64,000 nucleotides of DNA. Source: Maratus speciosus (lineage: Eukaryota > Arthropoda > Arachnida > Araneae > Salticidae). A model generated the notes under the pieces. That model did no database searches. It had not been told where the DNA came from and worked only from the letters and a program-made list of their open reading frames with translations. A program made the position numbers and the translations under genes. Positions 43,161-55,158 of the stretch are shown one piece after another (positions within the stretch are counted from its first letter, which is position 1; the number at the start of each line of letters is the position of its first letter). The stretch is taken from positions 12,645,284-12,709,283 of the forward strand of contig OZ010787.1 in assembly GCA_963932465.1 (NCBI GenBank). The letters run 5' to 3'.

Positions 43161-43489
43161 TACCTGAGATTTAAAAGAAAAACAGAGGAAGGTTTATAAT
43201 TCAATGAATTGTTCTGAAAGAAAGGAAAAATTCTTTTCAGATTTTCTTTCCAGAATTAGTTGAAGGTAGTCTTAAAGGAAAACACACTTGAATGAGCTCG
43301 TATCAGTCATTAAATGAAATTTCATTTTACTGTTATTAAATTTGTACTTTTAACTTTTTCTTCTCATTTCTCATTCATCGGGATATGATATTAAGTGTGT
43401 TATTTTGGATCTTAATCTATGTCAAATCACGGGAGATGTATTTCTTCTAGAATTCCTATACATTTTGCATCCCCCCCCCCCTTCCACAC
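43161..43489. other. AT-rich non-coding stretch
   Basis: Nothing recognised apart from a poly(C) tract at 43471-43481 leading into the next element. Confidence 0.35.
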
Positions 43490-45981
43490 GGGGCCGTCGC
43501 GAAACTACTTTCTTCTCTACGGGCCTGCTTCAAGAATAAGATGAGTCACGCAAGAGATCTGAGTTAGCAAACGAACCAAGTCGAATAGTTGTATGTATGC
43601 ATCAGAAACAGTGCTATAAATTTCCGTTTTGTAATATTTTGTTATGGCTGTTTGAATTAAACATTCAATAATTAAACATCGAAGGGTCACTAAACAGGTA
43701 CTTTCTTTCTTTTTTTGCTTCGTTTTGCCCTTTGATTTAAAATATATTCGAAAACATTTGATTCGCGGTTTTTACCTCTGATTTTAACTTGAAATATACA
43801 TTTATGACAAAGTTCCCTTTAAAAATTTCTTGCATTAAAATGCTTTAATTTAAAATTATAAATATCAGGATTGATATTACATAAACTCATAAATAAAAAT
43901 GTTATATTTTTTTTATTAATTAAAACAAAAATTCTATTTATCAATAAAAAAATTTAATTTTCATAATGTATGCATAACTTAAAATAAACATTCCGTTGGT
44001 AGGTGTTGCAACTAAAATAGCATTTTTCACTAACAGTAAGCACATACTTACAGTAATTTAAAAAATATATGGTATTTAATATTGCATAAAAAAATAATCT
44101 CACTTAAACAAACAAGTATTAAAGAAGTTGAAATATCTGGAAACTTATCAACGACTGTTACATGTTTAATACATGTGATTTTATTTTATTAGAAGCGAGT
44201 TTTCTGTTGTCATTCTTGACTTTTGCATAGTTAATTTATTTTATTATTATATTCGCAATTCCTGACAAACACATAACTTAAGGGGACAGTTCACCTGAAA
44301 ATTAACCCCAAAAATCGATTTTTTATATTTAAAAAAAATATTAAATGGAAGCTTATTTAATTATGAATATTGTGACACCTCATTTTTACCCATACGGCGA
44401 TTATAACGCCAGATATTGTAAATTTCATTAATACACCCAGCGCAATTACCCAGAAACAACCAACTTTAAATGTCTTTTTTTTTATTTTTTTTATTTTTAT
44501 TTTTATTTATTTATTTTTTTTTTTTTTTGGGGGGGGGGGGGGGGCTATATTCCTATTTTCTTCACTTTCATGTTTTAAAAATGCTAAGGCCTTTTTTTCG
44601 TATTTCAGATATAGATTTAAACTTTTTTGTACATGTTCTTTATTATATATGTGAAAAATATGAGCATGGAATTGCCCTTCATGGTTTTAATTTATTTATT
44701 TTTTTAATAAAAGTATATGAAGATGTATTAGATTTCACTCTTTTACGCTATGTATATCAGTGAAAAAATTATATTAAATGTAACATTTGATTTATCTAAA
44801 ACTCCATGCTCAGTTTTGCGTAATACACATTTGAAAATCTTTTTAAAAAAATGGGCAAAAATATTAATATTTAAAAAAGTAGAATTTTAAAAAATTCAAA
44901 ATGTTTTAAACTATTTTAAATTTTTAACTAAATATGCAGTTAAAAAACATTTTTTTAAAATGTACTTTTAGTTGAACATTGAAATGCAGTGACTTATTGC
45001 ACCATTTGAATCATTTATTTAAATTTTAAAAAATGTTGAAAAGGTAAACTGCTTCCTTAAATATATAGCAACGTTGGCTTCCACACTTGCATTTACTTAT
45101 GAAATCCAGATCTTTTCAATAGTAAGTTGTACAATAAGATTTTGGGCTCTTTGAATTTTAGGAAAGTACTTTTGTAAATATACTATTGTAAAAGTGTTTT
45201 TAAAAACTAATTATAATTAGTTTTTAAAAATTTGAAAACCATTTACAATTAAAATAACATTTTCTGGAGCCATTTTATTTTACCACTATCTGCCTACATC
45301 ATGTACTTATACACTTTACTCGGGCAATCTCATTCTAAAATTAAAATTTTAATTGATAAATAGAATTTTTGTTTTAATTGTTTAAAAAAATTAATATCTT
45401 TATTTTTGATTTTATATAATATCAATCCTGAAATTTATACTTTTAAATTAAGACGTATTTAATTTTAAAGGGAAATTTAATTATTATCTGCTAAAATTGT
45501 GTTATTTTAATACATGATATCTCCTGTCATAAATGTATGTTTCAAGTTAAACTCTCCGAAAAATACCATGAATCCCAGTTCTTTAACTATTTTTGTATTT
45601 TTATTTTTTCATGATAAAGTTGATAATTTTGATGTATGATTTTTTCTACCATAAATGTTTATTTCAAGTTAAAATCTCAGATAAAAACGGCGAATCAAAT
45701 GTATTTGAATATATTTTAAATCAAAGGAGAAAAAAAAGCATTGTTTAATGACCCTTCTCTGTGTTAATTATTGAATGTATAAATCAAATAGATCTAAAAC
45801 AAGCCACAAATTGCTCAATAAAATATTCTAAAACGGAAATTTCTAGCACTTTTTTTGATACAAATATACAACTATCCGACCTATTTCGTTTGCTACTCAG
45901 ATCTCTTGCGCCGCCATCTTGCTGTACATTTTCGTCTTGAAGCAGGCCCGTAAGAGAAGGAAGTTGTTTCGCGACGGCCCC
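43490..45981. mobile_element. 2.5-kb foldback element with GGGGCCGTCGCGAAAC ends
   Basis: The left end GGGGCCGTCGCGAAAC and right end GTTTCGCGACGGCCCC are perfect 16-bp inverses. Inside, the arms (about 43490-43960 and 45330-45981) are inverted with gaps: GGGCCTGCTTCAAGA / TCTTGAAGCAGGCCC, CAGGATTGATATTA / TAATATCAATCCTG, AACAAAAATTCTATTTATCA and its inverse. The right arm has a local duplication of the ATAAATGT-T-TTTCAAGTTAAA block. The centre (44280-45330) is AT-rich with a GGGGACAGTTCACCTGAAAA phrase and a poly(G) run at 44529-44543. No transposase. Confidence 0.8.
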
Positions 45982-46494
45982 GCTCCACACCACCACCTAT
46001 TCAGCTAATAATGTTATATTTAAAAGTATGCTTTAATTGCTTTTATTTTCTTTTTACAGATTTTAGGACCTCCTCTTTTTTTTCCACTTACGTATCAAAC
46101 AGTTTAATTCGAATAATAATAATAAAAAAAAAATTATTGAATTCATCTTTATTTAAGCCTTATTTAACCAGTATTCATCTTCGTTTTTAAAAGTTTAATT
46201 TGAACAGAGGTAGCAGATAAAAGCAATCATAAAATACTTTATACACCAACGGAAAAAATATAGAACAATTAAGTCATTCCGCAGAAGTTCAAAAAATTCT
46301 CTTTTTTTCGTTGCCTCACCATTTTTATTTTTTCTCATACTTTGTATGTGAAAATCCATAATGAAAAAATAAAGTTAAAATTTGTGTTAGAAATCTATTT
46401 ATTTATATAGAGGAGTCAAAAACTACGATGCTGCTCCTCTTTTTCAAAATTCAAAGACTTAAATCGTGCATATATTTTTTTTTACCCCTTGAGG
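45982..46494. other. AT-rich non-coding stretch
   Basis: Nothing recognised; short A- and T-runs only. Confidence 0.35.
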
Positions 46495-46687
46495 GGCAAG
46501 CAGTTACATTTTTGAAATGCTGAATTCCCACCGGAATCTTTGAAAAATTCTATTTAAAAAAAAGTAACCGCAATTTTACGGCTTTTTTCCACCAAAGTTA
46601 GAAAAGTAAAATTTCATAGAATTTTTCTGGTGTAAAACTTTATTAATCGTAGGTGGTATATAATATATACCGGTGCCCCTCAAGGGG
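46495..46687. mobile_element. piggyBac-like MITE with CCCCTTGAGGGGCA ends
   Basis: The 193-bp element has inverted ends CCCCTTGAGGGGCA and TGCCCCTCAAGGGG (perfect over 14 bp, themselves partly palindromic). The right flank is TTAA (46688-46691) and the left is TTTA, a likely decayed TTAA. Confidence 0.7.
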
Positions 46688-46691
46688 TTAA

Positions 46692-47107
46692 ATAATAGAT
46701 TTACAAAAAAAATTTACGCACCTTTTTTCTATTGGATCTTGTAATTGTCGTGGATTTAATTGTTCTTTAAAGATGTTGAGAATTTAAACACTAGCTTTTT
46801 CGTCATCCACTTTAATATCCCATTTCCTACAATATTTAAATTTACTTCTTGCAGAAGTATATTCCGCATTTTGAAGATAGTCCGACAAAACGAAATAAAG
46901 ATCTTTTCCAAATCCTACACGTATGTTCTTAGCTACAAAATCATTATTAAAGTTATGAGTTTTTATGCTTGTTCCTTTAATTTTTTCTGCCAGTGTACTT
47001 TAGATTAAAAATACGTGCTGTTGTGAATTTTCTGTATTGTACTTTGTGTAAGCGTCCATACTTTTTGCGACAACCAGTGGAGAAAAAGATTGGCGATGAG
47101 ATGCGCT
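46692..47107. other. AT-rich non-coding stretch
   Basis: No recognised feature before the SINE target duplication at 47108. Confidence 0.35.
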
Positions 47108-47119
47108 CATAATTTGGCC

Positions 47120-47359
47120 GCCCCACCAGTGGCCGAGAGGTTCTGCTCTCGAAGCTGGTAGAAGGGAGGTGCTGGGTTCGAACCCAATCGCGCCCGTCGG
47201 CCTAATCGTTTCGGAGTTTTCGTGTTTTTCTTCGAAACCTTGGACTTCCAAGCGTAAATACGGGTTAGATTCCCTTAGAAAGACCCCCACGAAAGGCACC
47301 CCTCCCCCTTAGGGCGTATATCCTCGTGTTGATAATTCTCCTTTATAAACAAAAACAAC
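47120..47359 (+). mobile_element. tRNA-derived SINE, family S1, copy 4
   Basis: Starts GCCCCACCAGTGGCCGAGAG; B box GGGTTCGAACCC; body with TTCCCTTAGAAAGACCCCCA; the tail is degenerate (AAACAAAAACAAC). It is flanked by CATAATTTGGCC at 47108-47119 and 47360-47371 (12-bp duplication). The minus-strand open frame across it is the complement of the SINE and not a gene. Confidence 0.92.
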
Positions 47360-47371
47360 CATAATTTGGCC

Positions 47372-48330
47372 AGTTAAAGATCCCGTAGTATAATGAATTT
47401 CGCGTAGATGTAATTCGCAAGTAATGAAACTTCTGCTACGCGATAGGTATCTCCAGCGCTCCCCAGCGCCTTTGCTGAATGCCTGAAAATCGAAATTTGT
47501 GTGTAACGGGAAAAATGACTTTCTCAAACTATGTGTCCTAGGGTAATCGCCATAATTTTCGTGCAAGGTTTAAATTTAATGTTCACTACCTATAATTTTA
47601 GTTTCAGTAGATTTGGAAATAGAAGGGGGGGGGGGGACGTAATTTCGCACTACATTTTCGGCGATGTCTCTGAAAATACGTAAAATTAAAGGAAATGTAT
47701 TTTTGACTTCAGCGTTACGAATGCTTTCACACGATATACAAAGAAAATATTTTTTTATTTCGAGTAACTTAATTAGCCCCTCTACATTTTTCCGAAATAT
47801 ATTTGTGAATGTTTAATAATCTGTAAATATGTGGGTCAATAGTCTTTATTACTTCCCCAATTTGAACTTTCCACGTTCCATAGTTTACGAGTAAAATAAT
47901 TGTGATAGACGGACAGACAGACACAGGAGTGATTTTATAATGGTTCCGTTTATACTTTTTAAGTACGGAACCCTAAAAATCCACATTTTGCCCTCTTATG
48001 TTTAAATGTGTCAGCCATTGAAATGGAGAGGAAAAAATTATATAGGTTTTTTATTTATTTCTTTGGGATTTATACTCCCATGTGGAATCATGAAATTTTA
48101 ACGAATTATAACAAGTGTATTGCTCATTAACTTTATTACATCATGTTTTTTCAACAATACCAATCCTTTTATGTACAGTCAGGCGATAAAGAAACAAGTG
48201 GGTAAGTGTGATCATACATCGCACAAAGGGTTTCTTTTAATATTCCTTTCAAAACACTTTCTTTCAAAACGTCCAGTACATTTATCGCCATGGAATACCT
48301 TCTAAATTTTGGCAAACACATCCTAAACTA
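47372..48330. repeat. non-coding stretch containing an AGGGTTCCGT-type repeat end
   Basis: From about 47985 leftwards the minus strand reads AGGGTTCCGTACTTAAAAAG, then a block ending TGTCTGTCTGTCCGTC. This is a phrase I associate with dispersed arthropod repeats, and it resembles 50690-50790 (GACAGACAGACAGA...ACGAAACCCTA). The rest is AT-rich, with a poly(G) run at 47625-47637. Confidence 0.45.
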
Positions 48331-49865
48331 TGTTAAAGTTTCAAACATATTCGCCTTGTTATATTTCCTAATTTTGTTCGCCCCCCCCCCCAAATGCTAC
48401 GATATATCACATGATGGGTATCTGCCAAATTTAGAAAAGTGCCCCCCTTGCCGGGGAGTGGGCAGATGGTCACCATGATTTTTGACGCGGCCTGATTTTA
48501 AAAATTTATGTTATGTTTTATAAGCCATATTAAAGTTTCAAACAGATCGTCCAGTTATATTTCCTAATTTTGTTCGCGCACCTCCCTCAACCCCCCCCCC
48601 CTCCTCGAAATGCGACGCGCCCTTCTTCTTTATAATTTATTATCGTGTGTTATAAAGTATCTTAAAGTTTAAAACAGATTGAATTGTTAGATTTCCTACT
48701 TTAAATGAAATCACGGTCTGTTAATTCCACATTCCACCACCAGGGAGCGCACTGTATTCTTAACAAAAGCGTATCTGAACGAAACTCCTTTACACAACCC
48801 ATTAGTAGATATGTTACTCGAGGGGGTGGCGGTCTTCAGCAAGAATTTAAAATAATTGTTGAAATTACTATTCGGAAATAGTGGTAATTTAACTTTTGAC
48901 ATATTCATATTTAATAAGTATAAGTAGCATGTATCTGAGGACTCCATCAAAAAACGCACCTGAAACGGCATGAAACAAAAAAGAAATATTTTGCTCCTAC
49001 CCCTCTCCCCACCTTCCCGAAATTTCACGCGCCATTTTTTATAAACTTTTTCTAATGTGTTATAAACTATCGTAAAATTTCAAACAGATCGCCTTGTTAT
49101 ATTTCCTAATTTTAACAAAAATGTTAGTTCCACATTCCACTACCAGGGAGCGCACTCTATTCTTAACAAAAGTGTATCGGAAGGAAACTCCGTTAAACAA
49201 CCTATAAGTAATGTTACTCGAGGTGGTGGCGGTCTTAATAAGAAATTAAGATATTTGCTGAAATTACTATTAGGAAATAGTGGTAACTAAACTGTAGACA
49301 ATTTTATATTAAATAAGTAGCATATATCTCAGGACTCCCTCAAAAAGTCACCTAAAGCGGTCAGAAACGCTAATTTTTTAAATAGAAATCTAGCGCCCCC
49401 CCCCCCCTCCCCAGAATTTCGCGTGTCATTCTTTCTTACACTTTATCTTACGTGTTATAAAATATCTTAAAGCTTCAAACAGATCGACTTGTTAGACTTC
49501 CTAATTTTAACAAAATAGTGTTATGTTAGTTCCACATTCCACCACCAGGGAATGCACTCTATTCTTAACAAAATCATATCTGAACGAAACTCCTTTACGC
49601 AATCTTTCCGTAGATAGATGGTTCGGGATGGTGGCGGTCTGAAACAAGAATTTAAAATATTTGCTGCGGTAACAAACGCTAAGATTTTAAAAATAATTCT
49701 AGCTCCCCCCTCCCCCCCCCTCCTCGAAATATCACACTCCATTCTTTTTTACACTTTTTTCTATGTGTTATAAACAATCTTAAAGTTTCAAAGAGACTGA
49801 GTGGCGGTCTTAACCAATAATTCAAAATATTTCCTGAAATTACTATTAGAAAATAGTGGTATGAA
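48331..49865. repeat. tandem satellite, ~390-420-bp unit, about four units
   Basis: Landmarks recur in order: CCTCGAAATGCGACGCGCC (48602), CCCGAAATTTCACGCGCC (49016), CCAGAATTTCGCGTGTCATT (49411) and CTCGAAATATCACACTCCAT (49723). Each is followed by TGTTATAAA-TATCTTAAAGTTT-AAACAGAT. Three units contain TCCACATTCCA(C)CACCAGGGA and GGTGGCGGTCTT. The last unit is shortened. Open frames on the minus strand (48711-49028, 49521-49742) are homologous pieces of the repeat and show no domain. Confidence 0.85.
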
Positions 49866-50862
49866 GTAAACTTTCTGATGATGAATGAGTTATACTTATC
49901 TCATATCGCTGTTCAAAAAGCCCAGGCAAATTATTAGATTTCCTAATTTAAGTTAATTCGTGGTTAAATAAGCGCGTCTCTTCATTTTAATCGACGCATT
50001 TGATAGGAATAAACAGATTAATTAAATAATAATTAATATTTCAGCTTGTAATTAAGATAAGACTTAGATATGGGTATCAATGAAATCAGCGAGAAATTTG
50101 ACATCGGGGTGCCAAAAAATTTAATCAAAAAATTTAATATTTAAAAAGTTAAAATTTCGTATTAAAATATGCTATTATGGAAAACCGCAGCGTCGTCATG
50201 TCTCCCTGCTTTCCGGCCGAATTGAAATCTTTTTATTTCCTTGTCTTTCCAATTAAAGAAATTAAATTTTTATCGATCCATTTTTAGTGGATATTTTAAC
50301 TTATACACATCGCAGAAATGTGAACTTTACACCAAATGAAAGTAGATTTTTTTTCTGCGTCTGTCTATTCCATTTACAAATTTCTCGGACCAATATTTTC
50401 TGATATACGATTTCGCTTTAAAATCTCCACTTCATTTTTCGGCTTAATTTCCTCCGTGGTAACCGTGCATTCGGCTGATTTGACTGGCAACCCTTAGGAG
50501 AAACACGGATGATTTCGAGAAAGTCCGTTTGAATTTGCGTTAAAAAGGTGGATTGGTTAATTTTAGAAGTTAATTAGCCCGTAATTCGGTTAATTACCAA
50601 CTTTTTCAAAATTTTATGATTTGTTGTTTGATGTGAGGTGTTCAGCTATAAATACCCAAAATTTCAAGTCTCTAACATGTATGGTTTCTGAGAACGGGCT
50701 CTGTGACGGACAGACGGACGGACAGACAGACAGACAGACAGAGGAGCGAGACGAATAGGGTTTCGTGAGATGAACGAAACCCTAAAAAGAGGGAGAACAC
50801 CCCATGCATTTAGCCAACAAATTGTAATTGAATAAATATAATTAAATTTAAAAAATCAAAAA
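49866..50862. repeat. non-coding stretch with CCGTC/GACA-rich dispersed repeat
   Basis: At 50703-50745 GACGGACAGACGGACGGACA is followed by a (GACA)n run; AACGAAACCCTAAAAAG follows at about 50775. This is the same arrangement as at 47905-47985. It is likely the end of a dispersed non-coding transposon. Confidence 0.45.
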
Positions 50863-51403
50863 ACCCGACTGCGTAAAAATCGAAATAATTATTTCTCATC
50901 AATGTGAAACTCTTTTTTTTATATTACTTACCTATTTTTTTTTATTTACTTGCATTGATGACTTTTAACTTGTGTTTAATTGTTAGTTCCTATCTATAAA
51001 CACTGTTTTGATGAGGCCTATAGATGTCTATGATGGTTAGAGTAAAGCTAGAGATCCTACCTACACAACTTCCAGCTTGTGTAACATTTAAACGGAGCTT
51101 CTGACTGTAAAATAGTCAATGAAACAGTCTTCATTTTGAAATACCTATCCAATGATATGCCACTCAATAGGGTGCGTAAAAATGTTTTTTTTTTTTCGTT
51201 TCTACCACCATTTTCTATTTTACGGCCGCCATTTTGAAATTATACAAACAAAACCTAGCCTATAACCATCGGACGGTTAAGACGAATCGATAGAGAGGCC
51301 TCATTCATTAAAATCCATCCAGCCGTTGGGATGTTTCGAGGGTATAAAGAAATCCACATACCCAGATACGCGTGAAACACATAACCCTTCGTAGCAGTCG
51401 GAT
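50863..51403. mobile_element. MITE with ACCCGACTGC ends, copy 2
   Basis: Same ends (ACCCGACTGC, GCAGTCGGAT) and the same interior as 13853-14370, with about 20 bp extra (TTTACGGCCGCCATTTTGAA near 51220). Two copies in unrelated flanks define the element boundaries. Confidence 0.82.
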
Positions 51404-51848
51404 AAAAAAAAACAAATAGCTGTTCGACTGGAAATTGTCTTCTTTCAGTTTGTTTAAAATAACAGATATCTTCATACTGAAATTGTAACAAATTTTGAAA
51501 TTTGCAATACGAACACCTAATTTTGATATCCATATTTGACTTTTCCGGTAAATTTTACTTCAGGAAACCAAACTGGATGTCATTGGATCAAATCGTTTGA
51601 GTTATGAAGTTTCAAAATTTGGAACTCGTAATGTTAAATTCATTTGCAATCGTTGCAAAAGAGATTGGATGCGGGCAGTTTGTTTAACCACGTCCGTACC
51701 AGCATATGTATATATGAAGATTACATGTAAAACAAGTTTTTTGGGCATTTAGATTTAAAATATCAAGTAGTAGTTTTCAGAAAAATGAGATGCTTTTATT
51801 CATATTAATAAGAAGATATATAAACGTTTTCCAACTTTTCTCATAATA
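51404..51848. other. AT-rich non-coding stretch
   Basis: No feature recognised; ends at the TA target (51847-51848) of the next MITE. Confidence 0.35.
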
Positions 51849-52359
51849 CAGTCGAACTCGGTTATAGCGAGCGTGAAGGGACCGTGATATTTGCTCGTTA
51901 TAACCGGGTGCTCGTAAAAAACGGGTTCGCAAAAAATTACACAAATTCATGCATACTTACTTTATTATACTTATTTTTTATTTCTGTACAGTACAAAAGA
52001 AGTTGGTTAATTTGCTTTGAACTGTCTTATTGTCTCTTTCTTGTGTTATTGTTCTTCGAAGAGGACTCTTGGCCCAAAAGCATCATCATTTGAACCCCCC
52101 TGGCTTCGAAAAAAAGTTTGTTTTTCTGCACACTCAATTTCTGTTAATTTCGGAATGTTAAAGGAATTTTTTCAAGAAACGTTATCTGAGCTGGAGAGGT
52201 GGGAGTCAATAGAAATTTTATGAATCACAAAAATCTTGCTCGCTATAACCGGGGTTTGCTCGTTAAAAGCGAGTTATGTCCCATAAACTTAACATTGTAC
52301 CAACCAAGTATTTATGATTTTCTCGTTAAATCAGAGCTCGCTATAAGCGAGTTCGACTG
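51849..52359. mobile_element. pogo/Tigger-like MITE, CAGTCGAACTCG ends
   Basis: TA on both sides (51847-51848 and 52360-52361). Ends CAGTCGAACTCGGTTATAGC and GCTATAAGCGAGTTCGACTG are inverted, with further TTGCTCG-TATAACCGGG repeats inside both ends. The design is the same as the element at 13240-15039 (CAGT-GAAC-CGGTTA). Short open frames inside have no recognised domain. Confidence 0.85.
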
Positions 52360-52429
52360 TACCAGCTATACACAAACATATATTCCTGCAATAACGTTTT
52401 TAGCACCAACGATAGAATAATGAATGGAC

Positions 52430-52500
52430 ATGGATCCATATGTGGATCCACTGGTGTTTGTGGAGAATCAGGCCATGAATCCATACGTGGATCCACTGGT
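52430..52500. repeat. short GGATCCACTGGT direct repeat
   Basis: GAATGGACATGGATCCATATG / GTGGATCCACTGGTGTTTG is followed by GAATCCATACGTGGATCCAC then TGGTACGG. Two ~45-bp direct copies, each with internal GGATCC dyads. Function unknown. Confidence 0.5.
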
Positions 52501-52510
52501 ACGGAAGTGG

Positions 52511-52829
52511 TTAAGAGCCTACTTCAGTCAAACGAAAAGACGCGTTCGCTAATGTTAATCCTATGGAAGAAATTAATAAAGATATCTCAGTCGCATTTCA
52601 ATATTTTTAAATGATTTTTTTTTTTTTTTGTATTGGATAACTGAGATCGATCTGTATGCAGGCCGTTTTTTACCTTTTCGATTTTGATTGCAGATTATTT
52701 TTTTTTTATAAGGATGCTTTTACTTTCGAAACCGGTTTCCAAAATGAATGTCCTCATTTAAAAATGCCTGTAAAGAAAATCGAAAAAGTAAACAACGGTC
52801 TTTGTACAGATCGATCTCAACTATTCAAT

Positions 52830-52864
<35 letters not shown>

Positions 52865-52930
52865 CAAACGCAATATCTTCCATAGCATTAGCGAACGGGT
52901 CTTTTCGTTTGACTGAAGTATGCTCTTAAG
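52511..52930. mobile_element. hairpin element with TTAAGAGC ends
   Basis: TTAAGAGCCTACTTCAGTCA, AACGAAAAGACGCGTTCGCT at the left is matched inverted at 52876-52930. GAGATCGATCTGTA (52646) is matched inverted at 52804. The arms of about 190 bp flank a short centre near 52720. A poly(A) run of about 31 bp (52831-52861) and poly(T) at 52617-52630 are the corresponding, slippage-prone positions of the two arms. Confidence 0.75.
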
Positions 52931-55158
52931 CATAACTCGAGAACTGCTTAGCAGAATGAGCTGTAATTTTGGATTCGCATATTTGAAGCTTTTAGAAATA
53001 TATATATATTGCGTAAACAAAATAACAAAATTTATAAAGTAAGAAAATATTTATAAAAAATTAAAAATTGTAAAATAATAAAAAAATATTATAGGACGGT
53101 TGGGTGGGTAGATGTTAGAGTACGGAGGAGGGTGGTGTTGTCTGGATAATACGCAATGGTTAATTTATTTAAAAAATGATCGGGCATTTGAATTATAACT
53201 ACATTGCTAATACACATTTTATAATGGATGTTGATTCGATATTTTATATGTATATGGTGACGTTATAATTATATTTCAATTCAATTTAAATTTATTTAGC
53301 TTAATTAATATTTAATCAAGTTAACAATTAACTTGTTTTTAATTTTTAGTCTACTCAGGACAATATCATATTAATTTCTAATAGTATACCATTTTTAGAG
53401 AATAATATGCATAAGTTTGATATAACTACTGTTATACAGTTTGTATTAAAATTGGGTTATTAGTTTTTTATTAGTCCTTTATACTTTTTAATGTTTAATT
53501 TTGAACTAAGTGTTCAATGATTAATTATCGGCTTTATGTGTCTGTTAGTCCCAAATTCATATTCTTTAGCCCTTTTTTATGGCTAATATGAAAATAAACC
53601 ACACATTATATTTGTGAACTTTAGGCATTTGGGAACAGAAGATTCTGACAAAATTCTATAAACATCCATTTTTCTTTTCCTGTTCATTTTATTATTTTTT
53701 ATATATAATAGTAATTCTTAGTTTTTTATGTTTTTATTATATATAATTTATTTTGTTATAGCATATAGCTATATAATATTATCAATGTTATAAAATTATT
53801 TAAATTCTCCGTATAGATTAATTGGGTATGATAGTAGAATATATTATAAGCATTATATTAACATTTGTATTTAATATTTTTGTGAATAATGATATAATAT
53901 GGTATTATTTATCTTAGGATTTGTGGGGTAAAGCAGTTGGTAAATTTTGAAAGCATTAGCTTCTATTAGGTTAATCTTATGGCATTTTGATCATAATTGT
54001 TTTAAGTTATCATACTAGATGGCAGCACCAAAATTTAATTTGAATTTTGTCTGTCGTATCAATTAGAGTAATATTTTCAATTTTCAACACTAGGTGGTAC
54101 TAAATGCTGTTTGTTGGCGTTATTGCAAAATAATAGTTTTGGTATTTTTTAATTTAGTTAAGAAATTTAAAAATTTTAAAGTGTTAATAGGTATTTTAAA
54201 TACTAATTTGATTATTTTCTATTTATATTATATTAATTGCATTTATCACGGTATTTCAAAATGGATTGACTGTGTTTAATATCTGTGTTAACTGCAAAAA
54301 TAACCTTAAACTTATCGTGCTTTTGGGTACCATGTGCAGGAGTATATTTGGATAAATAAAAACTGGGATGTTATAAGGTATGTTGTGTAATATTAATATT
54401 TTTCCTTGCTATAAATTAAATATTTAATAGGTTGTATTGCTTTTTCCATTTCATGCCATTAAATATTATTCTGTTTTCATCTTGAAACTATTCTCTTGGT
54501 CATTTTAGTCGTTAGAGTACAGGAGAGAAAAAAAATTTCAGCTTTTAGCTTTTCTCACAGAAAACGACTATTTTGCTTATATAATTGAATTCTGTACTCT
54601 TGATAACGTAATTCAATATATAAGCTTTTCAATTATTTTTATCGGTGTCCATATTTTTCTGTTTTTCTTCCATATTAATTCTCGTAATACAACAGTACAA
54701 TCACTCTACCAGGGAGCCAACCAAAAGAATGGCAAAGGCATGAACACCTGGCAAAAAAAAAACCCACCACCACCAGACAGCCAAACCACGGCCGGGAAAA
54801 CAGACCGGGGAAAACGACAACTATTAAACACAAAGAAAATTAGAGCTATGGCACCCTAGCACCATAGATAAACCATAAGAAAACAGTAATCATATTCGTT
54901 AATCAATTATAAACAAATGGTTAATATGAGAACAAATCAAAAGAAAACAAAATAATCAGATATTATAGTCATTTACACTGTAACATATGACTTTAAATAG
55001 AACACAAAGTTAAAAAAAAAAGAAAAGTAAGTATGAACAAGATATAACGTCATTTCAAGTTACACATGACAAATAAAAATAAAGATCGTAATACAGTACA
55101 AGGGACTTTATTATATACATCTCAGCCTGTATATTATGTTTTTGGTATCCATATTATA
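52931..55158. other. 2.2-kb AT-rich non-coding stretch
   Basis: Very AT-rich, with no tandem or inverted pair that I can support. At 54700-54880 base composition shifts (C/A-rich: CCACCACCACCAGACAGCC, ACGGCCGGGAAAACAGACC). The patch may be the tip of an old transposon. Nothing else recognised. Confidence 0.35.

Noticed and set aside
47000..47299. 99-codon minus-strand frame
   Set aside because: It is the complement of the tRNA-derived SINE at 47120-47359 and its flank.
48711..49028. 105-codon minus-strand frame
   Set aside because: It is part of a tandem satellite; the corresponding position in neighbouring units is closed, so it is not conserved as protein.
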